Below, piece after piece: positions 28,179-39,154 of a stretch of 64,000 nucleotides of DNA (positions are counted from its first letter, which is position 1; each line of letters opens with the position of its first letter). Below the pieces are notes generated by a model, which saw nothing but the letters and a program-made list of their open reading frames with translations, was not told the DNA's origin and made no database searches. This DNA is from Isochrysis galbana (Eukaryota; Haptophyta; Isochrysidales; Isochrysidaceae): positions 2,711,915 through 2,775,914 of the forward strand of contig CM030940.1 of NCBI GenBank assembly GCA_018136815.1, given 5' to 3'. Made by a program: the position numbers and the translations under genes.

Positions 28179-29171
28179 ATGAGGACTGTGCAGAGCATGG
28201 GAACGCGCAATATTCGGCTTGGGCCCGAGGAGGAAGAATTCCTGAAGAGCTCTGTCAGCATGGTCGAGCTGCCAAGGATACGGCGAACAATCGCTTGCAG
28301 AAATCATGTCTTGACACCTGCAGAACCACCTCAGCGACTCCCTGAGTTGTCGAGCCCCCCCGCGAGGCAAAGCGACTTCAAGCGTGAGATCGGCAAAAAG
28401 AAATGGTGCGTGCTGCGATGGTAATGCTGTGCCGCTCACCTTGAGGTACTCAGCAATCCTCATCTGCACGACACTATCAGGCTCAATGGAATGACGTCGG
28501 CTGCGTATGACACCCTCAAAGCATGTCCACTCCATGAGCTCCCCGCTGATCGGCGCACCGTGCGCTTAGCTGAGGAGGGCGCAGCATATTATCCAAAGAA
28601 GGCAAGCTTCTCCCGTCGCCTGCATTCAATGTTGCCGTATTTTGAGATTGAGGGTACATGTCCCATATTTGATCTTTCGTACCAATGTCGACAACAGACC
28701 GCTGTCCCTCTTTCAGACAACCGACTTTTTCAATACGCACACCGTCAAAGAGAGCATATTCCTATCAGATCGCTGGGACATGCAAGAAGCAACAAGACGT
28801 GAGATCCGCTCACTTCGTCGGCAACTCAAGCATGAACGAGCCGCACTACGCAAAGCAGAGCAGGTTCGTCTCGTCTCCACACTATGAGTATCGGTGGGGT
28901 CCCCGACGTCAGATTTAAGGCCTGTGCATGAGCAACTTTCGTCGAACCTGGATGTTCCTGCTTGTAGGAAATGTGTGATCTCGGTCTCGGTGCCTTGCCG
29001 GCCCAGCCGTCGCTGCCAACGGGTTGGTTTGAGACTCGAGATGCGACAGGCAAGGTTTGCTGGGCACATCGAGCAACACGCCACACGGTCTATTCACGAC
29101 CCACCGATCAGATGTCGAACCTCCCGCCGAAACTGCAAGTCAATAAGAACCAAATTCTGTCTCAAGATTAG
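28179..29171 (+). CDS. Probable multi-exon gene with a WW-like domain
   Basis: The best exon is 28968-29171: acceptor TGCTTGTAG, then a frame with a WW-like domain (SLPTGWFETRDATGKVCW then AHRATRHTVYSRP) and a TAG stop. The second conserved Trp is replaced, so binding to Pro-rich ligands may be altered. The preceding exon 28717-28862 (acceptor CCCTCTTTCAG) encodes a short coiled coil (RREIRSLRRQLKHERAALRK) and joins in phase 0. Further upstream, 28460-28650 and 28179-28425 look coding but their junctions do not resolve in phase, so those boundaries are uncertain. WW domains mediate protein-protein contacts in signalling, splicing and flagellar proteins. The gene could be partial. Confidence 0.5.
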
Positions 29172-30072
29172 TATGAAACCCGGAATGCATCAGGCGCTGT
29201 TGTGTGGCGCAATCGCAAGACTGGGATGGTATCAGAATGCCATCCCTGTCTTTAGATGCACGGCACGCAAGATGTAGCTCGATTGTAGGGGCAAGTAGCG
29301 CTTGACCTCCGTGCCATTCTCATGCAAACTTGTACTTCCCACCCATGGCCCATGCTGTCGATCATGGCCTCGTTGCGGCCCTAAAGCAAGTTGGTTGCTC
29401 CCACGGCTGGAAGCCAAAATCCTTGACGAAACGGATCCTCAACAGTATGACGCCCATGCTCTTCCAAGCGCCTCTCATCCTTCTGGTGTTATTCTTGTAT
29501 TGCTGCCATAACACGTGTTGTGGGCCGGGGGAGATCACGGGCGGCTGCGCTAGAAATGGGAAAGATCGCATCCCCTCCTTCCCATTGAATAGGTGACTTC
29601 TACAAAGTAGAATTCGACAACTACCAATTTCACCATGTATTGGTCATACTACTAGAATGCACCCTGAGTAGATTCACGACCCTCGTGAGGGGTTTAGAAT
29701 CGTCAAGAACGCACTCGACAGCGCGTACGCGTCTAGCGGCTCCCAGGGGAGGAAATAACCCCCAAGATCAAGATTGGCTCTCGTATTCCTGCCCACCAAG
29801 GCTAGGGCTCGCGATTAATAGGGTGTTTTCAAAACTATCCGATTAGTTCGAAATAACATGCCAGTGAGCTAATCGGTTCCCTCGGAAACCTCCTATTAAT
29901 CGCATGTTAATCGCCCCTTCAAAGTTTTTTCAAAACTCCATATTAATAGCCCTATTCCTATTAACATGCTATTAATGCATTGTGGCGGGAACTTTCGCGG
30001 GTTTGCGCGCGGTAGGGGTGGGAAAGGTGGGAAGGGGGGTCCTTTCTCTTGTTCTCGTCGGCGGCGCGCGCA
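29172..30072. other. No supported gene; AT-rich foldback near 29813-29985
   Basis: GCGATTAATAGGGTGTTTTC near 29813 and its imperfect complement ending near GCTATTAAT suggest a decayed inverted-repeat element of about 170 bp. The rest is unassigned. Confidence 0.35.
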
Positions 30073-30773
30073 ATGGGGAAAAGGGGGCCGAAGCCGAAGG
30101 CTGCCCGAGCGGTCTGCCCCGAAGCCCAAAGGCACAAGCGCGCTCAAGCGCACGCCCACGAGCGCCTTCGACCGCCTGCGGCCAATGACGTCACCTATGA
30201 ATGCGAGAAGATCGTGGGCCATCGGCTTTCCAAAGGCGTCTCGCAGTTCATGGTGAAGTGGGTGGGCTACGACACAAAGGACAACACCTGGGGAGCCGGT
30301 GGAGCACCTAGCGGGTTGCAAGAGCCTTATAGCTGACTACATCCAACGGCAGAAGACCAAGAACGCGCAGCTCGAGGCGGTCGAGACGGCGAAGCGCCAA
30401 GAGAAAGTCGAGAAGGATGCGGCAGCAGCCGCTAGCGCTGTAGCAGCGGCGGCGGCGTGGCGGCAGCCCGCCTCGCATTGCGCCCGTCTTGCCTCGCACC
30501 TCAGGTACCTGAAGGCTCGGCCAATGTGATGAATCAGGACAAAAAGGGAAGGCGGACATCTCTTTGGTGGGCCGCCTTCGGCGAGACCGGCGCTCCTACC
30601 GGCAAGGCCTGCTGCATCTTGCTGACACCCGAGGGCAAGGTTTGCGGCGAGGCGATATCGACGTCATCTTGTGCTCGTGCGAGCGGTTGCACGCTTGCAC
30701 GCCTTGCCCATGATGTTCATGGGGCTCTTCCCGTTGGGAAACGCTTGCATAGCTCCGGGGCGTTGGGGTTCAT
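30073..30773 (+). pseudogene. Chromodomain + BED-like zinc-finger gene, frameshifted
   Basis: ATG at 30073 opens a basic N-terminus (MGKRGPKPK) and a chromodomain (YECEKIVGHRLSKG, FMVKWVGYDTKDNTW). An extra G near 30291 changes the frame; the next frame continues the chromodomain (EHLAGCKSLIADYIQRQ) and an Ala-rich helix. Near 30450-30480 the original frame resumes with a BED-finger-like segment (SLWWAAF, C, C, LARLAHDVHG). Two compensating shifts suggest sequence errors or a recent pseudogene. BED fingers are typical of hAT transposase N-termini, so this may be the N-terminal part of a chromodomain-bearing transposase or a derived host gene. Coding character ends where a MITE is inserted. 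Confidence 0.5.
30766..30773 (+). repeat. 8-bp target-site duplication, left
   Basis: GGGTTCAT, identical to 31256-31263 at the other side of the MITE. Confidence 0.9.
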
Positions 30774-31255
30774 TAGGGCTAGGTAAAAATATGTTACATA
30801 TTGAACTACATATTTGGGTCAACTTTTCCGGATTACATATCGTTACATTTTCGTACATATTTCACATATTTACGGCATATTTGGGCGTAGGGAGGGGGTT
30901 TACATACTAACTATAGGCACGGAAGACGGAAGAAGAGGGGCACACGGCACACGTCGCTCATGACAGGCGAGCTGCGCTCCGCGATCCCTCATTCATGCCT
31001 GTCTACGTATCTGGCGAATAATCTGATGTTTCATTCATGTGCAAAGAAAAAGCAGTGTGCTAGCTCTTTTATGTTCTTGTGGTTGGTGTGGGTGGGTGCT
31101 TTTGACTTTTTTGAGGCAGAGGGACGCTTCCCCGGCGCATTTTTATCTGATTGTATGTACATATTTTCTACATATTTGGGCGGATTTTCTACATATTCCG
31201 ACATATTTTTACTACATATTTGGAAAAAATAGGGACATATTTTTACCTAGCCCTA
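30774..31255 (+). mobile_element. Intact hAT-type MITE, 482 bp
   Basis: Perfect 21-bp terminal inverted repeats starting TAGGGCTAGGTAAAAATATG (30774-30794 and complement of 31235-31255), flanked by a perfect 8-bp duplication GGGTTCAT at 30766-30773 and 31256-31263. An 8-bp target duplication and TAGGG-type ends are hallmarks of the hAT superfamily. The interior is AT-rich with repeated ACATATTTGGG motifs and no transposase, so it is non-autonomous. Perfect ends and duplication imply recent insertion. Confidence 0.9.
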
Positions 31256-31263
31256 GGGTTCAT
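31256..31263 (+). repeat. 8-bp target-site duplication, right
   Basis: GGGTTCAT, identical to 30766-30773. Confidence 0.9.
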
Positions 31264-31785
31264 GGCCTCTTGGATGGTCATCTTGTCATCTTCGGCGGCG
31301 CCGTGCTGACGAATTGGAATGGCCCATAGGGCCTGAGGGCAATGAGGAAGGAGGCAGACCGGCGGCAGGCGCGGCGGAGGAGACGACTTCGGAGATCGGA
31401 GACGCTGACGGGCTGAGGCCCGTCAGCAGAGGAAGGCGGGCAGGCGGGCTTGGGCGAGGGCGAGGACGGCGGCGAAAGCGACATCGAGCGAGCGGCGAGA
31501 GGCGAGGGTGAGTGAGAGGAGGGCTGTGTTGGCAGGGGCTGGTGAGGCGAGGCGAGTTTGTAGGGTTGCTTGCGCTTGCCGCGGCAGGGAGTCCTGTCTT
31601 GAGTTAGCGCTAGTTCCGTTCCTTTGCCGCGCCGCGACCCATGAAAATTTGTAAAAAAATTAAAATTTACTTTCGTTCTTTCCCTCGTGCACCCATTCCC
31701 TAAAATTGCTCTCTCCTCGGCTGCTGGTGCCTCTCGTGGATGGATTGATCTCATCGGCATCGGAACGGATTCTCTCCTGTCGAGG
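31264..31785. other. Intergenic, upstream region of ABC gene
   Basis: No domain-bearing frame. An AT-rich patch at about 31640-31675 lies roughly 110 bp upstream of the ABC gene start and could hold core promoter elements, but no consensus box is clear. Confidence 0.35.
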
Positions 31786-33434
31786 ATGCCTCCTCCCCGT
31801 GCGCTGGCAGCACTGCAGCGCGCGCAGCTGTCCTTCCGCGGGCGTCCGCCTTCAGCCCCACTTGATCTCTCCATCGCGCCGCACGGTGCTGGCGGCGGTC
31901 ATGCTCTGCTCGGTGAAAATGGCTGCGGCAAGACACTTGCCTCACTCGCGCTGATGGGCGAGATTGGGCGTGGCGGCTCGGCGACCTGTGTCCCCAACCT
32001 TCACGCTGAAACAATTCTTCATGGTGGGACCATCCAACCGTCCGAAGCAGTGTCGAGAGTATCCTTCGAGTCACACAAACAGCTCCTCAGCATGGGTGGC
32101 ACTGTCTACCGCTCCCTTGGGGCACTTGGCCCAGCAGCGAGGTATTTGATCGTGAGATTCGGTCTCCATCCTGTCCTCTTCCGCCCGATCGCGTCCATAT
32201 CGAGCGGTGAGATTAAGAAGGTGCTGCTGGTGAAGGCACTCGCCTCACGGCCAGAGCTCCTGGTCCTGGACAATGCCTTCGATGGACTGGATGTGCCTTC
32301 CCGGAACGCACTCAAGGAGCTCGTTTCTCAGACACTCTGTGGGTTCAGCCAGATTCTGGTCCAGGGAGTCGATGCATCCTCGACTGCGCGGACTCAGATT
32401 CTAATGATGACACACCGGCGCGAAGAAATGGTGCCGGAGTTGTCGACAATTTCCGTATTCGGGGGTAAGGGCGAGCTCTCAACTGCCGCAATGGACGAGG
32501 AGCGCCTAGAAGGAGCAGTAGGTGGGCGGCATGATGGCATGGGTGCTCGAATTATTCTGCCAGAAAGCAGCGAATTAGCAGATGTCTGGGGAGGAGCCAT
32601 CGCGCTCGAAGACATTGTCACCGCAAGTGGGCTCAGCCTGACGCGTGAAAACTCAAAGGTAAGCCTCAAATGGATCTATTTCTCGCTCTCGGCTATTCCT
32701 TTGGCAGCGCCCTACGCTTGCAGTGCATACACTGCGTGAGCTCTCTGTCTTCCTATTCCATAATGCTGCAGGTATTGCAATCACTTGACTGGAAAATCCG
32801 TCCGGGAGAGCATTGGCTGATTGCTGGTGGAAATGGTGCCGGGAAGTCCTCGCTTTCTCGACTTCTGGCTGCTGGTGGGGCCGTAGGGGAAGCTTCTGAG
32901 CGCGGTGGGGTGGCGGGTGGAAGTCTGACCATCCTGGGACAAACAATGGTTGGCCAACGTGCTGTGAGTGACAGCTCCGGAGTGGGATGGGTTTCGACAG
33001 AGCGTCATCTTCGTGAAGCTGCACGAGAAGACAGCGCAAGCGCTGTGTTGAGTGAACGTGCCAAGAGCGACGCTCTGATTCGAGCAGTGAGTCGATGGCT
33101 CCGCCTCGATGGCTTACTGCCCCGCCCTTTCCGTGAGCTGTCCCAGGGAGAGCAAAAGCTCGTCCTGATCGGGGCGGCTGTTGCGGAAGGACCGCGAGTG
33201 CTCATCGTAGATGAGCCGTGCACCAGTCTTGATGCTACCAATCGCGCCCGCGTACTCGGCCTGTTTGAGGCACTCGCCCGGGCCGAGCTTACCTCTCTCG
33301 TGTATATCACTCACCACCCGGAGGAGGTGCTTCCCTGTATTTCCCACGTCTTGCATTTGCGAAATGGAGGTGTCACGTATATGGGTGATGTGGATGGCTA
33401 CCAACTTGCCTATCCAATTCGGGGGGCAAACTAG
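31786..33434 (+). CDS. Tandem-ATPase ABC protein (ModF-like, two nucleotide-binding domains)
   Basis: Exons 31786-32658 and 32772-33434, intron 113 bp (AAG|GTAAGC ... CTGCAG|G), about 511 residues. The frame is open to the left, but 31786 is the first in-frame ATG. Domain 1: Walker A GENGCGKT, signature ISSGE (variant of LSGGQ), Walker B LLVLDNAFDGLD (Asn in place of the catalytic Glu), H-loop MMTH. Domain 2: Walker A GGNGAGKS, signature LSQGEQ, Walker B VLIVDEP, H-loop YITHHPEEV. Domain 1 therefore looks degenerate and domain 2 catalytic. There are no membrane spans. Soluble two-ATPase proteins of this kind (ModF/PhrA-like) occur in bacteria and algae and plants; the substrate is unknown. 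The ends of both domains fit a full-length protein. Confidence 0.88.
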
Positions 33435-33983
33435 CCGCTCGGGCACTTGGCATCGGGTGCAATGCAAGCAAGGGGCGCTCTCAGTGTGGTTCATGGGACG
33501 GATTCCATCGTGACTTCATTGACCGAGTATTGTCGCAGCGCTATGATGGAAGGACAGCAAACAATTGCTCTATATGCAGCGGTAGCGTTGTTAGCCCCAA
33601 TCCCATTTGTGATCCGTTCATGCCCAAATGTAGCGGTAGCTGTGCCACGTGTGTTTTTGCCGGCGCTAGATTGCTGCAAGTCGTTGGCTCGAGGACGGGC
33701 GTTTGCAGAAAGCGGGAAGGACAGAAATCTATTGTTATTGTTTGACCTATGGAGCGTCAATAGAGGGGGGGAGGCTGGGGTAAAAAAAACCTGTTGATCC
33801 GGAGGCCCAAATTTTTTTTATCTTGGGACCGGGGGAAGATTTCCCCTCGTCTCTCCCCGCTCTAATCCGAATCCGAGGCAGAGCGATGGCGACCGACCCG
33901 CCTGACAGGCCGACCTTCGCCGCGCTCCAGCGAGAGCACGGCGGCGGTCAGCCCCCCTTGTCGCTGGTGTTCGGACTAAATGA
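33435..33983. other. No supported gene
   Basis: Downstream of the ABC gene; short frames only. A CCCAAATTTTTTTTATCTTGGG-like stretch near 33807 is a weak inverted repeat. Confidence 0.35.
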
Positions 33984-34270
33984 ATAAAAAATAATTACAA
34001 CTGGGAATATCGGCGGCTGCACTGAGCCGCTGGCCGATGCCGCACGCCGATGCAGGTGAAGACGCAGGTGAAGATGCCCCAGCAGGCCCTGCAGAGACCC
34101 CGGCAGAGCCCGCGGGCGGGCGGGCGGGTCATCTGAGCGCCCCGGCTTGCATTAATGGTCATGTCTCGGGCCTAGGCTCCTTCAGACGGCGAAGGAGTAG
34201 CGTTGCGCACTCCCGGGGTTGCTGGAGTGCTGCAGCGGCAAACTGCGAGGATGCTGCTGAGGCCGTAGAG
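33984..34270 (-). mobile_element. Second copy of the decayed-element end at 19206-19495
   Basis: Starts near AATAAAAAATAATTACAACT, like 19206. To the right (34140-34390) the motif GGCTCCTTCAGAMGGCGAAGG occurs twice, suggesting local duplication after the shared part ends. Confidence 0.65.
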
Positions 34271-35700
34271 GTCGCCAGTCGAGCGCCCGAAGTCAGTGGT
34301 GTCGCAGATTTGGCAACCAGTGGTGAGTCAGGCGCTCTCCGGCTGGGCTCCTTCAGAAGGCGAAGGCTTAGCGTCACGCATTCCCAACCGGCTTGCCTAC
34401 GCGCTCCTACGCGCAGATGCCCATACAGACTATTGGTACGCTTCCTCCCAACCCGCAGACTACCCACCCGCGCGCTCTGGAATCGTGGCGAGCATTGCCA
34501 TACAGCCCTCTTCGCGAGCTGCGCTGCTTGGCGTTCCCGTACCTGTCGATTGATCTTCGCCAACTCGGTACACAGCTCGTCGAAGTGCTGGGGTAGAGCC
34601 GCGGCTGGCGAAGATAGAGTGCCGCGGCGGGCGGCGGGGCCGGCGAAGCTCTTGAGCCGCCTCGGTGAGGTGCCGTGGTAAGACTACCGCCGAGCCGCTT
34701 GCTCGTGCTCGGAGGGAGGAGGGAGGCTAGAGCTCGGAGAGCGGGCGGCGGGGTATCGACCGAAGCGTCGGAATCGGAGGGGAATCGGGAAGGATCGGAG
34801 GAATGGATTGCGGACGCATTGATCGCCGCCGTAAGCGGCCTTGAATTGGTCATGTGCGTCGTCGTCGACGTCGACGTAGAAGATCCAAGGGCCTTTACGG
34901 CCCTTGTCCATTCCGTCTGGTGTAGCATCAAGGCCTTCCAGCCTAGAGAGAAGGAATTTCATGAAGGTGGCTACATCTTCACATCTTCACTCTTGATATC
35001 CTTTTTGTCATCAGCTAGCTGAGCCAGCTGAATGAAAAAGGGAGTGTCTTCGGGCTCTTCCTCCTCATCCAGAGGGGGGGGAGCGAGTTGTGTGGTGTTG
35101 TTAACAATCGTTTTTGGATCCGACTAGGGATCGGCCCGCTTGCGCGATTGCTGCTGTGGTTGTGGGGGTGGTTGCTTCTGGACTTGCTGCACTGGGTCCT
35201 TCCCCATGGGTCCTTTCTGAGCGGCTTCCGCGTGCACGATTTTTGTGCTGGTGCTGGTTGTCGGTTTGAGGGCGCAAAAGCTCCCAGGATTGATTGTTGT
35301 GCCAAGTGCCCGCCCCCGAGGGGTGCACTGATGGTAGGAGTTGCCACCATGGGGGTGGCAGCAGTGCTGCCAGCCCCCATGGGGAGTCCTTGCTTGGTTG
35401 GTTGGGTGGCGAGACGAGGGAGACGGGTGGCTGGGCATTGCCCTGGCTCTGGTCTGCAGCAGGGAACCGGACTCTGCCTGTTCCCTACCTGTGTGGCTGC
35501 TTGGGGGGCGAGGGAGGTGACGCCATCTCGACGTCTTGATCGGGAGGGGCTGAGGCTTGCGAGCGCTTGGGCTCCGGCGGCTTGGGTCGGCCCCGTTGGG
35601 GCGTCGTGACGGCGGGGGGCTGGGAGGTGGAAGCGGTCGGCGCGCGCTCCATCGCTAAAACTATAACAATAGTTATCTCTCGTTATTTATTTATGTAGGA
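34271..35700 (-). pseudogene. Decayed minus-strand coding debris, possibly Gag-like
   Basis: The complement of 35652 starts MERAPTASTSQPPAVTTPQR and runs as a Pro/Gln/Lys-rich polypeptide with possible splice or frame changes, then TPFFIQLAQLADDKKDIKS near 35010-35060 and DDDAHDQFKAAYGG near 34830-34850. A similar start (MERAPCSP) is seen on the complement near 20240. The pieces do not form one frame. A retroelement Gag is the best guess from the Pro/Gln-rich composition and the neighbouring repeat, but no diagnostic motif is visible. Confidence 0.3.
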
Positions 35701-35880
35701 ACTAGTGCAGCCTACACACACACCCAACACGTGATCAAAATGTAGGCACCGAACAATGGTGCGTCTGAACACCAGTGTCTCTTGTGCCCAGACTCCAAGT
35801 TTTTGGACGGAGGCAAACGACATCCCATTTCTCGGCTGAGGCCCTCACTAGCAATAATACTCGGCAAACATCCGATAAAA

Positions 35881-37065
35881 CTACGTGGCTGGGAGCCAGC
35901 GCTGATTCACATTCAGATGGTGTGATTTGCGCGAGAGGGTAGCCATCTCGGGCTTGTAGTAGGCCGGACCAGGGACTCCTGTAATCGACGGATCCTTCAC
36001 ACGGGATGTCCCCGACATGAACACTGCGGAAGAGATGGGAGCTGTCTCTCTCTTTGGTTGCGTGTAATATTGTCCGGGGCCAGGAGTTTGCTGCGGCCCA
36101 GTATGGACCCTGGAAGTTCCAGGCAGAGGCCGGCCAAAACGGTCCAGCTTGGACTCGGAGAATGCCGGCGTGTTTCGTACCTTTTGTGTTGCAACGGAAG
36201 TTGCGTCGTCGCGAATGTACTGCCCCGGCCCTGGAGTTGTGGCTTCTGTACGCGGCACTATTCCCAAATGCTGCTCGAGTGTCAGACGCGAGCGTCTTTC
36301 CGCCCCGGCGACGGGCACAGTCGATCGAAACGCCGCCGATGCCAACGCACGCTCGGGATTTGACATCTCCGAGGGCAGCTTAGGCTCGTATTGTCCAGGA
36401 GCGGGGAGCGGGGTTCTTGTCGATCCAACGGGGATGACACGTTTAGGCGTGGGGAGTAACGGCGTTGAACGATTTCGCACATCCGCCTGGCGCATGGATT
36501 GCGCTCGCCGGAATGCCGCCTGCTGCGCCTCAAACGTCCCAGGCACAGCGGCTGAACCGTATTGCCCAGGTCCAGGTTGTTGGTCGTTGGCGAATGCCAT
36601 CACACGGCGCGAAGGAGGCTTGAAGGCAGATGAAGCGCCGCCGTGAGAGACGTGAGTTCTAGCGGCCACTTCCCGTGTGAGAGTTCGCTTCTCCTCATAA
36701 TTGCCGGGTCCTGGCCCAGGTTTCGGGGTAATTATCCCCTTTCGCCTGTCTTTGGAAACAAACCCGACACCCAGCCCTTTCTTGGAGTAGATCTTGTCGT
36801 CGCGGAGTGTAATATTGGCACTGTCGTATGTCCCTGGCCCTGGAAGGTCATTCTCCACATCGGTGAACCGGTGCGCACTAGACCCGAATCCCTCCTTGGG
36901 CTTCGCACCAGTATAGAGCGTCGTCTCAAACTTGGACGGGATGGAGGCGAACTTCCTCCCTCCAGAGTGCGCTCCCGCAACATGACCGCGGCGGAGCTGA
37001 CCACCACTCTGCTTGCCCACTTGTCGAAAGGAGACTGAAGCCTCGCCCTCACCCACAGGCTCCAT
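35881..37065 (-). CDS. SHIPPO/STPGR-repeat protein (axonemal microtubule-associated)
   Basis: 394 residues from ATG at 37065; the frame is open 9 codons further, where CTGCAG could be a splice acceptor, so an upstream exon is possible. About eight PGPG-x-Y-type motifs (PGPGTY, PGPGNY, PGPGQY, PAPGQY, PGPAYY) are spaced 35-60 residues apart. These are STPGR/SHIPPO repeats, found in outer dense fibre and microtubule-inner proteins of cilia and flagella. The rest is basic, Ser/Thr-rich and disordered. The implied role is binding tubulin in the axoneme, inferred from the family. It supports a flagellate life stage. Single exon as far as seen. Confidence 0.85.
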   Translation of the reverse strand: MEPVGEGEASVSFRQVGKQSGGQLRRGHVAGAHSGGRKFASIPSKFETTLYTGAKPKEGFGSSAHRFTDVENDLPGPGTYDSANITLRDDKIYSKKGLGVGFVSKDRRKGIITPKPGPGPGNYEEKRTLTREVAARTHVSHGGASSAFKPPSRRVMAFANDQQPGPGQYGSAAVPGTFEAQQAAFRRAQSMRQADVRNRSTPLLPTPKRVIPVGSTRTPLPAPGQYEPKLPSEMSNPERALASAAFRSTVPVAGAERRSRLTLEQHLGIVPRTEATTPGPGQYIRDDATSVATQKVRNTPAFSESKLDRFGRPLPGTSRVHTGPQQTPGPGQYYTQPKRETAPISSAVFMSGTSRVKDPSITGVPGPAYYKPEMATLSRKSHHLNVNQRWLPAT

Positions 37066-37318
37066 TGCCACCCTGCAGCCACAGCGCCACACGCGACGAC
37101 TGCCACCGCCACTTCGCGGGCGAAACGGCAGAAGGACAGATTCGTAGTTGTATGTGCTTTCGTTCCTTCGTGCCCTTCATACAGATTCGAGGCTTGAGCT
37201 TCGTGGGCATGCCCGCTTCGTGGGCGTGCCAGTGCCCTTCCCCCGCCTCCCATGGCCCCTAGCAAGCCTGCCAACGAGCCCAAGCCGGTAAGGCTATGAA
37301 TAGGTTGGATTTTGTCCT

Positions 37319-37460
37319 ATCTAGATATCAGGGTCTAGAGGAAATCTGCCATCTAGCTAGATATAGATACGAGCCCTTCGCTATCTAGATAGATATAGAT
37401 ACTGGCCTTCGCGGGGGTAGATAGCCCTAATATCTAGACATCTAGATCTAGATATCTGGT
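37319..37460. repeat. TATCTAGATA-rich tandem segment
   Basis: Several copies of CTAGATATAGATAC and TATCTAGATA with the spacer GAGCCCTTCG or GGCCTTCG. Related to the palindromes at 24186-24310. Confidence 0.55.
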
Positions 37461-38700
37461 GCCTTATATTATATATGATAATAATAAAAGGCGTCGCGCC
37501 GCTTACCATTAGCGCCGCCTTACGCCACCGACGACCCCGCGCCCCTGCCCCCCCCTTCCCCTCCCCCCCGCCCATGCTGCGCCTGCTCCACCGCATCGCG
37601 CCACTCGCGACTCGTCGTGCGGTGGTCGGTGCAGTGTGTGCAGGCGTGCTAAGCGGTGGGGGGTGGGGGGGTAGTTGTAATGTGGGTGTGGTGTGGCGTG
37701 GCTGCTGTTGTACTGCGAGTGAGTGGGCGTGATGGCATAGCACGTTACTAGGCCACGCGTGGGGCGAGAGTATTAAAAAAGGTTTCCCCCCCCCTTCGAA
37801 CTTCTCAGAATCGTCTCGAACAAGAAAGTCATTCCGAGTTGTTGTTCCCCTCGGACTATGATTCTTCAAATGACTTGTCTGAGGCTTTCTCGAACAGCTC
37901 TGCCTCTTCAGAATCATCTTGATCACCTCGTCAGCCAGGATCATCACCTCGCCAGATGGGGTCACCTCGCCAGGCAGGATCATCCAACATCCAACCGGAC
38001 GGGGTCCAGCCGGCCAGGATCATCTCAACCAGGACCAAAACAGAAAGTTGGTCGTATGATCAAAGGCGGAAACGGTGGAACAATATAGTATTCAATACAT
38101 CAAGAAAAGGCAAGATTACATGTGTAAATACAAATACCGCCTCGAAGACCTCGACTTTGATGCAGACGTGACGGAAACCAGCAACAGATGACAACGAGCT
38201 CATTTTTTGACTCTCATGCAGGCCGACGAAGGTGGGCATCGCTGGCCAGCGCAAGCGCGCTCTGGCGGCGCGAAATTGGTTGAGGAGCATCTGTTTGGGT
38301 CTCCGCGGTCTGATTTGGTCTTTTGCCAGAGCGATTCAACGGGGAATCAAGGCTGTTGACTCGGGAACTCTTGAGTCCCCGTTGAGTCACTGCAAAACCC
38401 CTCTATTATTAACTTCCATTTTCGTCGTATTCATGTTATCGGCGACGGCGCGAGGGCCCTGAGCTATGAGGTAACACATAAATGTATACTTGGTGAAAAC
38501 AGATCGCCCTTCCGTCCTCGACCCGCCGGCGGAGTGATCGCAGAAATATATAGACGTATCGGTTACATGGTTCCGAGAATTCAGGCTGGGGCCGAGATCC
38601 ATACGCAGCACACCACGGGCGGATGGCTTCTAGCCGAATTGTGTAGCGATCTGGTTTTCTTTGAACGTAAAAACAAAATTCGATGTGGTGCTTAGGGGCG
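37461..38700. other. No confident gene; short coding-like debris at 37797-38171
   Basis: Around 37797-37920 a frame reads Ser/Glu-rich (SQNRLEQESHSELLFPSDYD) and ends; a second frame 37956-38171 continues with Arg/Ser/Thr. Repeated CCAGGATCATC motifs occur at 37930-38025. An inverted repeat CAACGGGGA/TCCCCGTTG lies near 38337-38385. The origin is not recognised. Confidence 0.35.
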
Positions 38701-38729
38701 AGTTTCTCAGCTTTGAGAGGAAGGGGGGC

Positions 38730-39150
38730 AGAAGCCAAGCCTAAGGGGGTGTCATTTCCCCCGCGTCGTTCTGCGCCCTCGGCTCGATCCCCCCCGCATC
38801 GCCCATGCCCCCCCCCTCACCCCTTTCCCCCGCGCAGCGCGGCAGTCGGCGGCCGGCACCCGCCCTCCCCCCCTGCGCCCTCACTTCCTCCGCCTCCCCC
38901 ACCTTCCGACTCCTCTTTCTTCCCTGCCTCTTCCTCTCTTTCCTTTATTTCGCCCACCCCTTTCGGATCGAAGAGACCGGCTCCCCTCCCCCGCCCCCCC
39001 CCCCCCCCCCCGCCCCCTTCCCCCCCGCCCCGCCCCCGCCACTCAACCTCTAGAGCGAGAGAGAGGGGGAGAGAGGGTCGCGCGCCCCCCTGGCTCACAA
39101 CCGCCCCCCACCCTCACCTGGGGCCGACCAGCCTCCCCGCCCCGCGCCCC
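38730..39150 (+). repeat. Poly-C/CT-rich region upstream of CBP-like gene
   Basis: Long C runs (for example about 38993-39010) and CCTCC repeats directly before the ATG at 39155. It probably includes the promoter and 5' UTR of that gene; no TATA-like motif is evident. Confidence 0.7.
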
Positions 39151-39154
39151 CCGC

